Positions 1 to 11,994 of a DNA stretch of 64,000 nucleotides are shown in pieces (within the stretch, counting starts at the first letter, position 1; each line of letters opens with the position of its first letter). The notes below the pieces were generated by a model, which ran no database searches, had not been told where the DNA came from, and saw nothing but the letters and a program-made list of their open reading frames with translations. A program made the position numbers and the translations under genes. Source of the stretch: Amphiura filiformis (taxonomy: Eukaryota > Echinodermata > Ophiuroidea > Amphilepidida > Amphiuridae); contig NC_092644.1 of the NCBI RefSeq assembly GCF_039555335.1, positions 46,478,428 through 46,542,427 of the forward strand. The letters run 5' to 3'.

Positions 1-276
1 GATTCTGAACCGAAGTTCTGAAAGACATGTAATTAAAGTGAGGATGAAATCAGAGCAAAATCAATCACACGATTGGAATTTTAAATTGGAAAAAATAGTT
101 GACATTCAAATATTAACCATGAATATTCTTTTGCAAAGTATGCGATTTAAAAAAATCAATTTTACACACATGAATTAGCATTTGTTCTGAATGGTGAATA
201 AACAAATGTCCTATAGAGGTTGTGCATATGACGTATCATACCGTAAATATGGCGGACTACTCAAATGCATTTGCCC

Positions 277-440
277 CCCAATATTTTTCTTGCCCCCCCA
301 GTTTTGAGACAAAACCCCCAAATTACGTAAATTTCCGCTTTTTATGCGGTAATTTTGTGCAAAATTTGTTGATTTTGCCCCCCAGAAATTCACCTTTCCC
401 CCTCAATGCCCTCCTGAAAAATTCCTGGTGCCGCCACTGG
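277..440. mobile_element. C-rich degenerate element with a CCGCCACTG end
   Basis: This stretch is unusually rich in C runs (GCCCCCC repeated at about 272, 291 and 377) and ends CCGCCACTG. That resembles the right terminus and GCCCCC-rich body of the better preserved element at 41037-41199. No left end or target duplication is visible, so it is probably a truncated relative. Confidence 0.35.
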
Positions 441-580
441 TGATTTGTCCATACGCTGCCAACGCAACCACATAACTGCACTGATTCGAATCTGCCACTG
501 CGAAATCCAACATGGCATTACTCTCAACTTGAGACGAGACACACTATCATTGAAATACGTCTCTGGATAGTGCATTAGAC

Positions 581-1006
581 TAGAATCCGAAGTTTTCCGT
601 TTTACGGAAAACAGAAAAAAACACGGAATCGGAGGTACAACACGGAAAAACACATTTTTGTACGATGTGACAAAAATTGTTCAAAGATAAGAGAAATAAA
701 TGTTAAAGACAACCATGAGTTGTGTGTGTCAATTTTTATGTTAAAAATACTGTTTAATAATACCGAAATAAAGGTATATTACCGGCATGAATCCCCTATA
801 TCCCTCTAAGCATCGTAACAGTCTGCCTATTATCGTGAGAATATTCCAATCAGAGCATTGATCGCGATATTGAACACTTTATTATGACATTAATATCATT
901 GTTTATACATTTTAAGCTTTATTCATGAAACACTGATTTACAAATATTACAACACGGATTACAACACGGAAAATAAGTTTTAGAAAACGGTAAACTTCGG
1001 ACGCTA
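581..1006. mobile_element. hAT-like non-autonomous element, 426 bp
   Basis: Terminal inverted repeats begin TAGAATCCGAAGTTTTCC on the left and, on the opposite strand, TAGCGTCCGAAGTTTACC on the right. The element is flanked by a perfect 8-bp direct repeat CATTAGAC (573-580 and 1007-1014), the target-site length of the hAT superfamily. No transposase is encoded. An internal ACAACACGGA motif occurs repeatedly near the ends. Confidence 0.8.
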
Positions 1007-1139
1007 CATTAGACACAGGAATTACACTGAATGAGCAATCAGACTTTACAGATACATATCTAAAAGGCTGCATATTTCAAATCAATGCATATGGTCAGTA
1101 AGTGAATCTCTGCCCCCGCACACTAACCAGCATTTTGTT

Positions 1140-1173
1140 ACCTAGCTGGGGGGTTTACACCCCCCAGCTAGGT
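1140..1173. repeat. Perfect hairpin, 14-bp stem
   Basis: ACCTAGCTGGGGGG pairs exactly with CCCCCCAGCTAGGT around a TTTACA loop. It is not followed by a gene or T-tract. The outer half (CCCCAGCTAGGT) recurs at 5341-5352 at the end of the tandem array, so it may be the end of a repeat family. Confidence 0.6.
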
Positions 1174-1293
1174 ATTGTAATCGTTCGGGTTCTTCCGCTG
1201 GCAACAAACCACTGTAATCTTCCCGTTTTCTTCCGCTGGCAACTAAGTGAAAATGCACATGTTTTTTTTTTTGTTACCCTTTGAGTATGAAAC

Positions 1294-3050
1294 CCTGACT
1301 TGATGCTATGTAAGAATTATTTGACTAGTGAAGATATGGTTTGGTCTTTTTGAATCATTGTTTTTCTAAAGGAATGAATGTGTTTGTTAGTTTGTTACTG
1401 TAATTTGTTATTTAACCTAAGGCACTTAATTAGTTGAAAAGGTAATTAATGACCTGTTGTTTCTGCAAGCCCAGGAATATATGTGTGGGAGGATTGATGG
1501 CTAATATGATTTTGGATGTAGTTAGTTGGAATTGAAAGGTTGTTGCAGAAAACTTGGATAATAGTGACAGTAGTTTGTGTAGGAAGCAATAGTTGAAATA
1601 ATGGCATATGGGCACATGAACAAAGTGAATAACTTTAGGTGATTGCAAAGCCAAAGGTTTTCTTTAAGGTTGAATGTCAATGCAGTGGAAATAAGCAGTA
1701 ATGGCATATTTATATAGGTTTTTTAATAGAAATTTGATTTTGATATGAACCATGCAGGTGTGTTAAAGGCACTCCTTAACAGTAATTGTAGTATAAATTT
1801 ATGGGTTTAATATTATGTTTACTATTAAAAGTACTAGTATTAGGCTCTGGCTTATCTTTTGATTTTGATTTTGCACCCGTATTTTACAGACTTTGGTGGT
1901 ATGTTTGGAAACAGGGGATTAATGAGCCAGGCTTTAAAATGTTTAGCATTTATTTCTGTATGGTTATGTCCGACCTCTTTCTTTGTATTAATGAAAGTGT
2001 TCTCTGGCCTCTTTCTTTGCAATGAATGTGTTTTTGGCTTGATTAGTAATTCCAATGTTAGTACCGGTATATGAAACTATCAGATGTGTTTCCTTTGCAG
2101 TAGGAACTTTAATTCTTTCAGTGCCATTATCATGGCAGTTAATATCAAACTCTAGCTAGCATTTGTTTACAGGCTCTATGTTTTGCTTAAGTAAATGATT
2201 GTTGGGGATTTTCTTTGTCTTCTGATGTTAGGGTTTTTTGTTTTATACTTATATCTTAGAGTATGTATCTTATTTTGTTTGATTAAAAACATCTTGCATT
2301 AATATATATTTGAATCCCAGTTAGTTCCTAATTTGTGTGGTTTAAAACATTAACAATTGGTGTTCTTGTATTTTACAGGGAAATTAAACATGGTTTAAGA
2401 TTATGCGCAACACAAAAATAGCTTGCAAATGGAATAGACCTACATGAATGCGGGACATGAATTCATTTGTTTTCCCTACCTTTTTTTTTTTGTTTATGAA
2501 GTTGGGGAAAATAGTATAAAAGCCTTTAAAAGTCTAGTAATTGGTAACTGTAAAAGAAGTACAGGAACCCTTCATGATACCTCATGAGTCCACTGGGTAT
2601 TATCCGGCAGCACTATTGCGGTGCCACATTACATTTGATGTAGTATATATGTCATGGACTGTAACATTTGAGCTGTTTAAGGGGTCAAAGGGTATACAAG
2701 TAATATTGTAAATAATTTTATTGCACAACCTTATGCCCTACAACAAGTTAAAACTGCATTTCTAAAAGGTTTCAGTGTTAGATGAATTGGCCAGTGCATC
2801 GTGGTATGATAAAATTCCTTCTATAATCTGAGGATAAATGTTTATAATCTGTGAGTTAATGGTACCAGTACATGTTATTGTTATCATGGTTATCACCCAT
2901 TTGCTGTTTTCTGTAATCATGGTGATCTTGAATGAGAAATACTAGCTAGTACTAACAAGGTAAGACTGATCATAGTTTAATTAATTTAATTCTATAGTGA
3001 TAGTTACAGGACTATTCATGGGTATTGGAATAATTCTGGTAGACCCTCAA
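1294..3050. other. No gene recognised
   Basis: AT-rich sequence with only short unconvincing open frames, no repeated blocks noticed within the window and no splice-bounded coding signal. Confidence 0.5.
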
Positions 3051-3059
3051 GCACAAGTA

Positions 3060-3143
3060 TAACCCTAACCCTAAGCAACCCCAATTATAACCCTAACCCT
3101 AATCCTCACCGTTTATAAACCTAACCCTAATCCTAACCCTAAT
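3060..3143. repeat. Interstitial telomere-like (CCCTAA) repeats
   Basis: Degenerate runs of AACCCTAACCCTAA occur three times, interrupted by ATTATAA and GTTTATAAAC. CCCTAA/TTAGGG is the usual metazoan telomere unit. Similar motifs (AACCAAACCCTAAAA) continue beyond the element at 3166-3633, so that element may have inserted into the array. Confidence 0.7.
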
Positions 3144-3165
3144 TTAAATTAAAATTATAAGGGGG

Positions 3166-3633
3166 CTGTCATTTTCTTTGGAAGGGGGGTCATGAATATA
3201 CTGGGGAGTGGGGGTCATAGAATTTTAGACCAATTATAGGGGTTATAATTTTCAACACCCAAAATAGGGGGTATAGAATTATTAAGGGCTGGTGACTCAA
3301 ACTTTTCGCAGCTGTGCATGTATTCTTGCACACAATCTTTCATTATATAATGCAAATATTTTATGCATATAGCGCCTTTCCTTACACACACAATTAAATT
3401 TTAACGCACTCCACACACTTTCTTTGCTCTAAAGTTTTGTTGCGCTCCTCGCCTTTGTTCCGACAATGAATAATTTGTCTAGGTGGAAGTGGGGTGGGGG
3501 GGGGGGGGGCATAAAAATTTCGACCCAAGATAGGGGGGGGGGTCTAAAACAAAATTGTGCCCGCAATAGGAGGGTCATAAAAATGTTTACTCCGGTCACC
3601 CCCCCCACCCGACCCGAAAGAAAATGACATCCC
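3166..3633. mobile_element. G-rich inverted-repeat element with TGTCATTTTCTTT ends
   Basis: The left end AGGGGGCTGTCATTTTCTTT is matched inverted by AAAGAAAATGACATCCCCT at the right. The interior is dominated by short blocks of the form G-run plus TCATAAAAAT or TCATGAAT, and includes G runs of about 14 and 9 near 3494-3543. A partial inverted copy of the same end lies at 4585-4615. No coding capacity is seen. Confidence 0.5.
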
Positions 3634-3730
3634 CTAACCAAACCCTAAAACACAGGGTGCACAGGGTAAACCAGAATTATACCTGGGTAATAATAATAAT
3701 TCCTATTCATGTTTTAGTCCAAGACACAAT

Positions 3731-4385
3731 CCCAGCAAACACACAATGTTTTCGACATCATTCGCAAAAGGTTATAAAAGGTTGTCAGAAAACGTTTAAA
3801 TGTCGGGTTATATAAAGGGTATATTAAGGTTATAAAACGTTTTCATTACCTTAAAAAACATTTTATGATATTCTACTGCTCAGCAAACAAAAATGTTTTA
3901 CAAAAAACATTTAAATGTCGGGTTATATAAAGGGTATAAAAACATTTTAATAACATTCCAAAAACATTCTTGAAAACTTGATACAAAACATTCTAAACAG
4001 AATGTTATTTTGGGGTTGAAAAAATATTTTGCGAAAAATGTTTGCCCAAAATATTTTCAAAAACGTTTTAAAAACATTTTCATGACCTTTATATAACGGC
4101 ACCCGACATTTAAATGTTATTGAAAGGTTTTGAAAAAACATTTGAAGAACATTTTGTGTTTCCTGGGTTCAAATATTTTAACATAATGTTATTTTAGTAT
4201 TGACACAATATTTGGCAAAATGTTTGCCAAAAATAGTTTACAATAACATTTTTTGAAAACATTTAAAAATATTGTTGTAGTGTGTTTTTCATACAAAACG
4301 TTTTAAAACGTTATCATGACCTTTATATAACCCGACATTTTAATGTTATTTAAAACGTTTTTAAAACGTTTTTGTGTTTGCTGGG
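3731..4385. mobile_element. Inverted-repeat element, CCCAGCAAACAC ends
   Basis: The left end CCCAGCAAACACA and right end TGTGTTTGCTGGG are inverted copies. The interior is built from many small AAAACGTTTTAAAACG and ACATTTAAATGTCGGGTTATATAAAGG blocks in both orientations. It is MITE-like and non-coding. A truncated relative starts at 19561. Confidence 0.6.
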
Positions 4386-4639
4386 ATGTTTATCATCACC
4401 GTTCAACATCTTTATTAACCACTCCCGTTTACTAACTGCTCCTGTTTACTCTACTAGCTCCCGCTAGTTTTGAATAAAATAAACACACTATCTGTGGTCA
4501 TCTTGTGACTCCCTACATTTTGGTCATCAAAAGTATTATGCCCCCCGTATTTTTTCTTTCCGAAAATTTATGACCCCCTGTATATTTGGGATCCTCCTTC
4601 CAAAGAAAATAATAGCCCCCTAAGGGGTATTTATGGGGC

Positions 4640-5322
4640 TCAAACTCAGTGACAACAAACCTCAAAACAAGGGGGACATTTTGCAGGGGTCATGTCAAAT
4701 CTTAGAATTGCTGCATTTTCTGGCAATATGTAGGGGGTACGGAGTTCAAACTCAGTGACAATAAACTTGATGAGAAGAGTAACATTTTGGAATATTTTGC
4801 ATGGATCAGGTCAAAGGTCAGCTGGGGTCAAATCTTCGTACTTCAATATCTGGACATCTGTAAGGGTACGGGCTCAATCTCGGCGACAACCTCATGACCA
4901 GGGGAACATGTTGGAACATTTTGCAGGGGAAGGTCAAAGGTCTCAGCTGGGGTCAAATCTCGAATTTCAATATCTGGACATCTGTGAGGGGTACGGGGCT
5001 CAATCTCGGTGACAACCTCATGACCTGGGGAACATATTGGAACATTTTGCACGGGTTATCTCAAAAGACATCATACTGGGGCCAAATCTTAGAATTGCGT
5101 TATCTGGACATCTGTAAGAGGTACAGGGCTCAAACTCGGTGACAACTCATGACCAGGGGTGAATTATGGAACATCTTGCAGGTGTCTGGTCAAAGGTCAT
5201 CTGGGTCAAATCTTAGAATTGCATTTTCTGGACATCTGTGAGGAGTACAGGACTCAAAACTCGGTGACAACAAACCTCATCACAGGGGAACATTTTTGGA
5301 ACATTTTGCAGGGGTCAGATAC
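4640..5322. repeat. Tandem array, about 106-130 bp period, with GGTCA direct repeats
   Basis: The marker GTGACAA(C/T) recurs at about 4651, 4757, 4884, 5011, 5141 and 5266. Each unit runs through GGAACATTTTGCA, a GGTCAAAGGTCA-like block, a CTGGGGTCAAATCT block and TCTGGACATCTGT. The short open frames here are translations of the repeat. The second full unit contains a perfect AGGTCAAAGGTCA near 4808-4820. Confidence 0.8.
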
Positions 5323-5662
5323 CTCCACAACACCAACATGCCCCAGCTAGGTTTGTGGTCTATGACCACCATTTGCCTCTAGTTCATTTTATGCTGCGGT
5401 CGATGGCCTGACTTAATCATAATATATATCGTCCAGATTCCAAAATCAATATTATTCTTGGATATTTTATAAGTCATTTCACAAGCTATTACTGATTTTA
5501 TAATCAAATTTTAAATTATTGCTCTATTGCAAGTGTAAACACTTACCTTTAATGCTTGGATGTGAAGCACAGGTATAAAAGCCTTTGCTTTCCATATATT
5601 TTTGTCTTCCATAAAATATTGATTACTACAACACAGAACTTTTGAATCAATTTTTTAGTAAC

Positions 5663-5911
5663 CAGGGTTGCCAAACCCATGATTTGGTAGCCCAATTGGG
5701 CGACTTTTGAAGATTTTTCCCACGACTTTTGACAATTTCCTGTCCCATAGAAACCAATGGTTAAGAAAAAATTTGGGCGACTTTTCAACATTGGCTCCCG
5801 CGACTTCCGATATAAGTACCTGCCCCATAGAAACCAATGGTAAAGAGAAAAATTGGGCAACTTTTCGATTATTTGACCCGCGATTCGAGCTTAAATCTTT
5901 TGGCAACCCTG
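5663..5911. mobile_element. hAT-like MITE, CAGGGTTGCCAAA ends, 249 bp
   Basis: The ends CAGGGTTGCCAAA and TTTGGCAACCCTG are inverted repeats. Flanks are TTAGTAAC on the left and TTAGCATG on the right, an imperfect 8-bp match. Inside are two near-tandem copies of TGGGCGACTTTT followed by CCCATAGAAACCAATGG. It resembles the longer element at 45229-45630. Confidence 0.6.
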
Positions 5912-6329
5912 TTAGCATGGTTAGTAACTTGTCAGTGGTTGTACATGTACCAGACATCCATGATTCACTGATCACATTGAATGTGAACTAACAATTCTAT
6001 TGTACCCTAGGCACTGAAGTTAAACAATTATTTAAAGGGATTGTAGTGTAATATGATAGATTGTTATTTATTGTTTCATATTTTCAACTGAATATATTCC
6101 ATGCAAACCAATGTTTTAATTCAGGATAGAAAAATGAATATGTTTCAGTTTCAGTTTCTTTTCATCCATCCAATTACAAACATATTACTAAAAATATAAG
6201 CCTATATTTTATACAAAATAGTGAAAAAATCAGTACAACTCATTATACATCGATTTACTGGGACCATCTTTAATTTTCTTTGGACATTTCAAGGTTGGAA
6301 TCAGAGAAAAACTGCTATTTAAAAAAAAA

Positions 6330-6512
6330 AAACCAAAAGTTCTGAGGTTTTTATTCAAAGCTGGATAAAGTTGTACATTTTAAATACTTTTGCTTCTATT
6401 GAATAGCTAGCAATGCATGTTAATTCAATATGTTCCTGGCTGATCAATAGAAGCAACAGTATTTAAAATGTACAACTTTATCCAGCTTTGAATAAAAACC
6501 TCAGAACTTTTA
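6330..6512. repeat. Long hairpin, about 75-bp arms
   Basis: The left arm from 6330 (AAAAGTTCTGAGGTTTTTAT) is repeated inverted up to 6512, covering the motifs CAAAGCTGGATAAAGTTG and TACATTTTAAATAC. The loop is about 40 bp. It is a foldback or MITE-like structure with no obvious target duplication. Confidence 0.75.
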
Positions 6513-6519
6513 GGGTTTT

Positions 6520-9180
6520 TTGTATTGCATTTTTTTTTCTTCAGAAAATCATGATTTTTCATGTTTTTTGGAAAACTGTGGTGCGTTTTTTGGCTTCCCA
6601 AAATCGTGTTTTTCTCCGGTGCTTATAAATATTAATTGATCCACATATCTCTTCTAAATCGTTCTTCTGAGGAACTTTAGGAGAGCTGTTAGTCCCTACC
6701 TCATTTGAATAGACAGTCCCTGCATTCAACCTGAATTTTTGACTAAATTTCACTCAACAAGTGTATTTCAAGTAGGCATTTAAAGAGCTGAACATGTTTG
6801 CTCAAAGCCAGCCACGGAAGTGTTTGTTGGGGAAGAAGTTCTACATGTAATTAGGAGTACCATACAGTGCTCATAACAAGCTAATGCCCCACATTGATTA
6901 AAACAAGTGATACATCACTAAATGCACACAACACAAAAAAAATGCACTTACCTAACCCTATCAAACCATATCACTTCCTAAATTCTAAGCACTATCTGAT
7001 ACTTATCAATTGTCATTTTTAATAAAAAATAGTCTTTCAAATTTAATACATACATTGTACAATATCAAGTAACTGACCCATCCAGTAGCCAGGGGTTGCA
7101 TCTCCAAATTGATCAAATATGTCCACTTTTCAGGGAAACAATTGATAAAATCAACAAGAAGTTCAAATTATAAAGACAAATTAACAAAAGGGCTACTTGT
7201 TCATGTTGAACTGTTCAAATTAGCTGAAAAAGTCACTTTTTAAGGGGGTAGTCCACTTGTTGAATCTAGATGCAAATTTATTTAGGAAAAATATCCACTT
7301 TGGGGAAATTCCACACCTCCCCAAGCAAAATAATAATAATAAAAAAATAATAATAATAAAAAAAATAAATAATAATAACAATAATAAATAAACACAAATT
7401 CTGGCTACAGGCCAGACTATAAATCAATTTTGAAAGTAGACTTTTTTGTTTCTTAGATAATAATTTTCATCCTGCTGAAAATAAAAGAGCACATCTTTGG
7501 CCATCATGTACTACTACTAGTATCCCCAAAAATTTCTTCTGCTTGATTATGTTACAAATGTGTCCATGGATTTCAAGCATTCTATTACAATGAGAGTATG
7601 TGGCATTTTATATGCATGGCATTCTAGCATATTTTCATATCAAATGTTGATTCATTTGATCCTATCTAGGCTTTTTTTAACATTTATTTGACATATATTC
7701 ATCTATATCAAACCTTAAAAATATCCCATCCATCCCAGGCATCCATCATGTCCACAACAAACATTGTACTTAACAGTAAATAAAACTTCACTTCTACTCT
7801 TGTTTCATGTTCTGTGCATTTTGGTAATTCCCTTATATTTACACAACCTTCCATGTATACAGGCTAAATAAAGATTGAGCTTCTAAAAACAGTTCTTTGA
7901 GTACGTCAAATCTTTGGAACGTGCACATTGCTAACTTCTTAGAGCAAAATATGCATCCCCGATAAGCAGTGAATTAAGTCCCGGGTCCCCCTTAGCTCAG
8001 TCAGGTATGTTTTTAAATCAACCGGATAGCACATCTTGGCGAGAAAAATGCTTTCTATGCTTCTCACGTTAACAACATTGCCTCACAGTTGGTCACAGTA
8101 CCCGACTTGAGTATTAATGGCCACGTACACTTTAGAATCCACAAATTGGTTAAAGAAAGAGACACTTCTGATGTACTCAATATAGCTTGTGTATTACTTG
8201 CCACAGCATGTGATGGCATGCAGAGTGGTACATTTGTGTGACTTATGTTACCTGAAGGATTTTAAACAGAAATAGCCATCACCATCTAGAAATATTGGCA
8301 ATACATTTTTTGTAACTATCAGTCAAAATTTTCTCACTCAAACGTTGTCCAAAAGTGAAGAACAATTAGCTGTACAATGAAAAGTGTTGCAATTTGCTAC
8401 AAGTTGTTACCAAAGATGTATTTATACTATTATTTCTAATTTTATTGTATTTCAATTTCATATCTTGCATTTGTCTTTGATATTTTGATAATTTGTAGTG
8501 TTTTTAAGACTTAGTAATTAGTATTTGTACATGTATGTAACATCTTACATACCATCTTGGATAGCGACTGGCGATGATAAACCTATATTATAATGCTCGC
8601 ATATTGTTCTTGAAAAGATGCCAAGTATAGAATAAAATTAACTAATATTCTGCAAAGCAAAATGATCAGCAATCATTAAAAATAGGCATCTTTATAGCTT
8701 GCTTAAAAAAGGTAAAGCACAGCATAATAAAATTAATGATAGCAAAGCAGCCTTCCTCTTCATTGCAACATATGATTTGGGCATGCAGCTATCACCATAC
8801 AAAAAACAGCATCCATCAGCAAAAGAGATGCTTTGCATGCAATCAAGCTGAAATATTCTGCTTAGGGCCAATTTCATATGGATCTGAATACAAAATCTCC
8901 CTATAATGTGTTATTGTATCCAGCTTTATACCATGTGATCAGGCAAGCAAATGAGGTCTGGTTGTGACTGCAATACTGAACATGTACAAAAGAATCCAAA
9001 TGTGGAGTTGGAATCTCAAAAATATCCCATAGAAACATTGCATAATATCTGCAATCTTAAGAACCCGACACTCTGACAGCACAACGTTTAATATCTGAGA
9101 TAATTTTGTTCTATCATACAGTGTACATGTACCTCCAGTTTTCCTACATCAATCTCATTCATCAAAGTCTTAACTCTAAC
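6520..9180. other. No gene recognised; AAT-rich tract at 7325-7395
   Basis: AT-rich sequence with a low-complexity (AAT)n/(AAAT)n tract at about 7325-7395. A lone tRNA A-box-like motif (TTAGCTCAGTCAGG at about 7991) has no B box. No splice-bounded coding exon was seen. Confidence 0.5.
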
Positions 9181-9182
9181 AC

Positions 9183-9420
9183 CCGAACGGCTTTTTGGTG
9201 ACTGAAAGAAGGAAGGAATAAAGAGAAAACAAACAAAGAAGTTGTTTGCTCTGGGTGGGATTCGAACCCCAAACCCCACGCATGCCAAGCACTAGGTTGC
9301 CGACACTTCAGTCACCGGTCTTTCGGTGGCTGGGCCAATGAAAGCGTGCCTATCACTTAGGGTGATTGCGTCATCACATCCTGTGGTATGCACGCACACG
9401 CAGTGAAGTTGTTTGCAGTA
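9183..9420 (-). mobile_element. tRNA-derived SINE
   Basis: On the minus strand a pol III B box GGTTCGAATCC (complement of 9258-9268) follows a tRNA-like head rich in paired GGC/GCC motifs. It leads into a body with AAGAAGGAAGGAAT-type purine tracts. The segment including TGATTGCGTCAT near 9363 is shared with the SINEs at 62.3-62.8 kb. Confidence 0.6.
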
Positions 9421-9629
9421 TTTTGTAGTACCCACTACCCAGGCCTGTTAGGAAAACTGAAAATATTACAGAATAGTGCTCAATATTAGACTTTTCAATT
9501 TCTTGATCTATATTTCAAAATTTTGTAAAATTAAATCTTGTAATTGTATTTTTTATTTTATTTTGTGCACTGTAGTACCTTTGTAAAACAAACCAGAACA
9601 CAAATCTACAATATTAAGGTTAGCAACTA

Positions 9630-9850
9630 CTGTATAAGTGGTAATTTTCATGAGGGTTTTATTTTCGTGGAATTCGCGAATGGAGTGCCATCCGCGAAAT
9701 TAACACCTCGCAAATATATGTATAAATGTATTGCAACTTTGCAAGTATAGGGCAAGACTAGGCAATCATGAAAAAAACAATCCCAAAATGTCTCTCTCAC
9801 TCCAATTCATGCGAAAATGACTGTACTGCCGAAAATAACCACTTATACAG
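9630..9850. mobile_element. TA-flanked palindromic MITE, CTGTATAAGTGG ends
   Basis: The termini CTGTATAAGTGGTAATTTTC and GAAAATAACCACTTATACAG are inverted and sit between duplicated TA dinucleotides (9628-9629, 9851-9852). The body contains CGCGAA/TTCGCG motifs. It belongs with the elements at 32966 and about 39809. Confidence 0.7.
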
Positions 9851-10715
9851 TATTTTAAACTGTTGCGATTTGGTAGTTCACAGCATCTTGTGAATGTTAG
9901 TGAGCTTTGGCAAAAATTGCATTGATCATTTCATAGCGAGTGTGTAGAGAAATTCAAATATCACAGATATACTTTTGTAGGTCATGTGGTTCTTGAGTTA
10001 TGTTGTAAAGACGGCTTTTGTAAAACGTACATAACTCAACAACAATAAATCAAGCAGATTTTTAAACTACCGGTACATGATTTTAAATATAGAATGAACT
10101 TTTGTAAAACATCAAAGTGTTATTTTTCAATACATTGATTATAGATTTTATAATGAAAATCATTTTTTTTTGCTGCTTCAACCAACAATACAAATGTACA
10201 TCGTATACCCTTAAACTGTCAGCATCTGCAAAATAAATTGTCTGTTAAAACAATCCAAGATATCATATTTTGCAAACTGCTAGTTATTTGAACCAGTGCT
10301 ATCTATCATATTACACTACAAAATGTTGTTATTTCAATTGGTGCTTGCATTGATTCATCCTACATAAATAGAGAATCCCCTGTGAATACAAATATTATGC
10401 ACAGTTTGCTTCTTCTTTATCACTGTTTATTATAAAATCATTGTTTAAAGTGCGTTCTAACTAGTTTTTATGTACAATATGTATATTTTATAATGAAAGC
10501 CAAGGGGGGAAACATAAGAAAAGACAAAAGGCCTTCCGCAGGTAAAGCCCCTAAATGCCATTGATCGTATCTTGATTTAACAGATTTATATCATATGCTT
10601 TTTGGATTGACAACAGTATTTCCTGGATATAGTTCCTATTTTTTTTTAAATTGAAGATTGTGAATTTATTCATTCAAAACATTTAAATTGGTTTGAATTT
10701 TCGTTCTTCTTTCAG

Positions 10716-10787
10716 ATACTTGCCATCATTCCACAAGGAATCAGAGGAAGAGGATTCAATTGCACAGAGAATTGAAATATATACATA
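10716..10787 (+). other. Weak possible exon before the MITE
   Basis: A good pyrimidine tract and acceptor (CTTCTTTCAG ending about 10715) precede a short frame reading YLPSFHKESEEEDSIAQRI, which stops at the border of the following MITE. No family was recognised and there is no neighbouring exon, so chance is likely. Confidence 0.12.
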
Positions 10788-11762
10788 GGGGAGATTGGGG
10801 TTAGTTGGAACGCGGGGTAAGTTGAAACATTGTATTTTTTCTGACACAAAAATTAATTTGGTAAAATACTGGCACCTAGTAATAGGTATTAGTAAGTGGC
10901 ATCCACCAAATTAGCAACAGCACTGATGCCCCACCAGTGTTGGCTTGGGAAAGGAATTTCTGTTTTTTGACTTACTGACTAATTTTTATACCCCTCAGAA
11001 AAGATGCGTTATCTCCATGTTGTTTGAAGATTCAGGGGATTATTTTTTGAGTATCATAAGCACTCGTAGTAAGTCCCAGAATAATGTTAAATAAAAGTTT
11101 TATTGTATTTCTTATTTTGTGTAATGAACTTTGAAATGTAAAAATTGAGGCATCGGGGTTAGTTGAAACTTTTGAGGTGGGGTTAGTTGACACGTGAAAA
11201 TCGCATAGAAAAATATGGTTAAAAATTTGACTTTTAAAAAATTTGTAACATGTTTACCATTTCTTCAATATTGCTTTAATATGGTTAAAAAGCAATAATA
11301 CAAGCAAAAAGTGCACACAGAAAGTACATTTTATAATATTTTAGGCTTCTCATATTTTGGTCCATGGTGACACTCGTCACCTTGTGTCCAAAGTATTGAC
11401 CCTTACTCCCACATATTTATTTATTCATTTTTCACACTGATTGTATGTTAAAGGGTGCCTTCAAGGGAAGTATAATCCTAACAACACAATAATAATTATT
11501 TTGAAATTTTTACAAGCCGTGTTTCAACTAACCCCACTTATGTTTCAACTTACCCCAGGGGTGGGGTTAGTTGAAACACTTTTTTCAAATTTTCAAATTG
11601 GATTATATGAATAATCATAAGCAGGTCCAATAAAGTTTAAGGCTGTATTTGTAGCATGTATGTATATGTTTATACTGATATGGTTAGTGTTTCTTGAAAG
11701 AAATCGGTTTACGTTAAAAAGACGATTTTGTGAAAAATGTTTCAACTAACCCCAATCTCCCC
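10788..11762. mobile_element. TA-flanked 975-bp element, GGGGAGATTGGGGTTAG ends
   Basis: Ends GGGGAGATTGGGGTTAG and CTAACCCCAATCTCCCC are perfect inverted repeats next to TA on both sides. The unit GGGGTTAGTTGAAAC recurs in both orientations inside (about 11156, 11180, 11520 and 11560). This is a Tc1/mariner-type signature. No transposase frame is present. Confidence 0.7.
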
Positions 11763-11994
11763 TACATTTCATTAACACTACAATAGAAAGATTCTAACTC
11801 TTGATCTCAATACAAACATATTTACCTGCACAATTGTTGGTTGTTACTATTACAGTCTTCGTCAGCGGAATGACTGATCAAGTATGAGGTAATAATCTGG
11901 TCATAGCCCTTTGGTAACTTGTAATATAGACGTCCAAGCACCACTTTGTCAGAGGTCTCCAAACACATCCAGGCCATCACAATGACCTGGACAA

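Noticed and set aside
3494..3543. CRISPR-like or regulatory regular spacing of G runs
   Set aside because: The spacing is irregular and belongs to an inverted-repeat element; no spacer-repeat structure exists.
4755..5350. Several 60-85 residue frames with similar sequence
   Set aside because: They are translations of the tandem repeat in different frames, with no conserved reading frame across units.
5663..5911. A perfect 8-bp target duplication for this element
   Set aside because: The flanks TTAGTAAC and TTAGCATG match only partly, so it was not counted among the seven clear hAT-like cases.
7985..8045. tRNA-like motif TTAGCTCAGTCAGG
   Set aside because: No B box or cloverleaf follows within tRNA length.
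11822..11994. An exon-like minus-strand frame with acceptor TTGTCCAG|GTC and donor CAG|GTAAAT
   Set aside because: Part of it is repeated inverted at 13190-14010 and no family or neighbouring exons were recognised; repeat origin is more likely than a gene.
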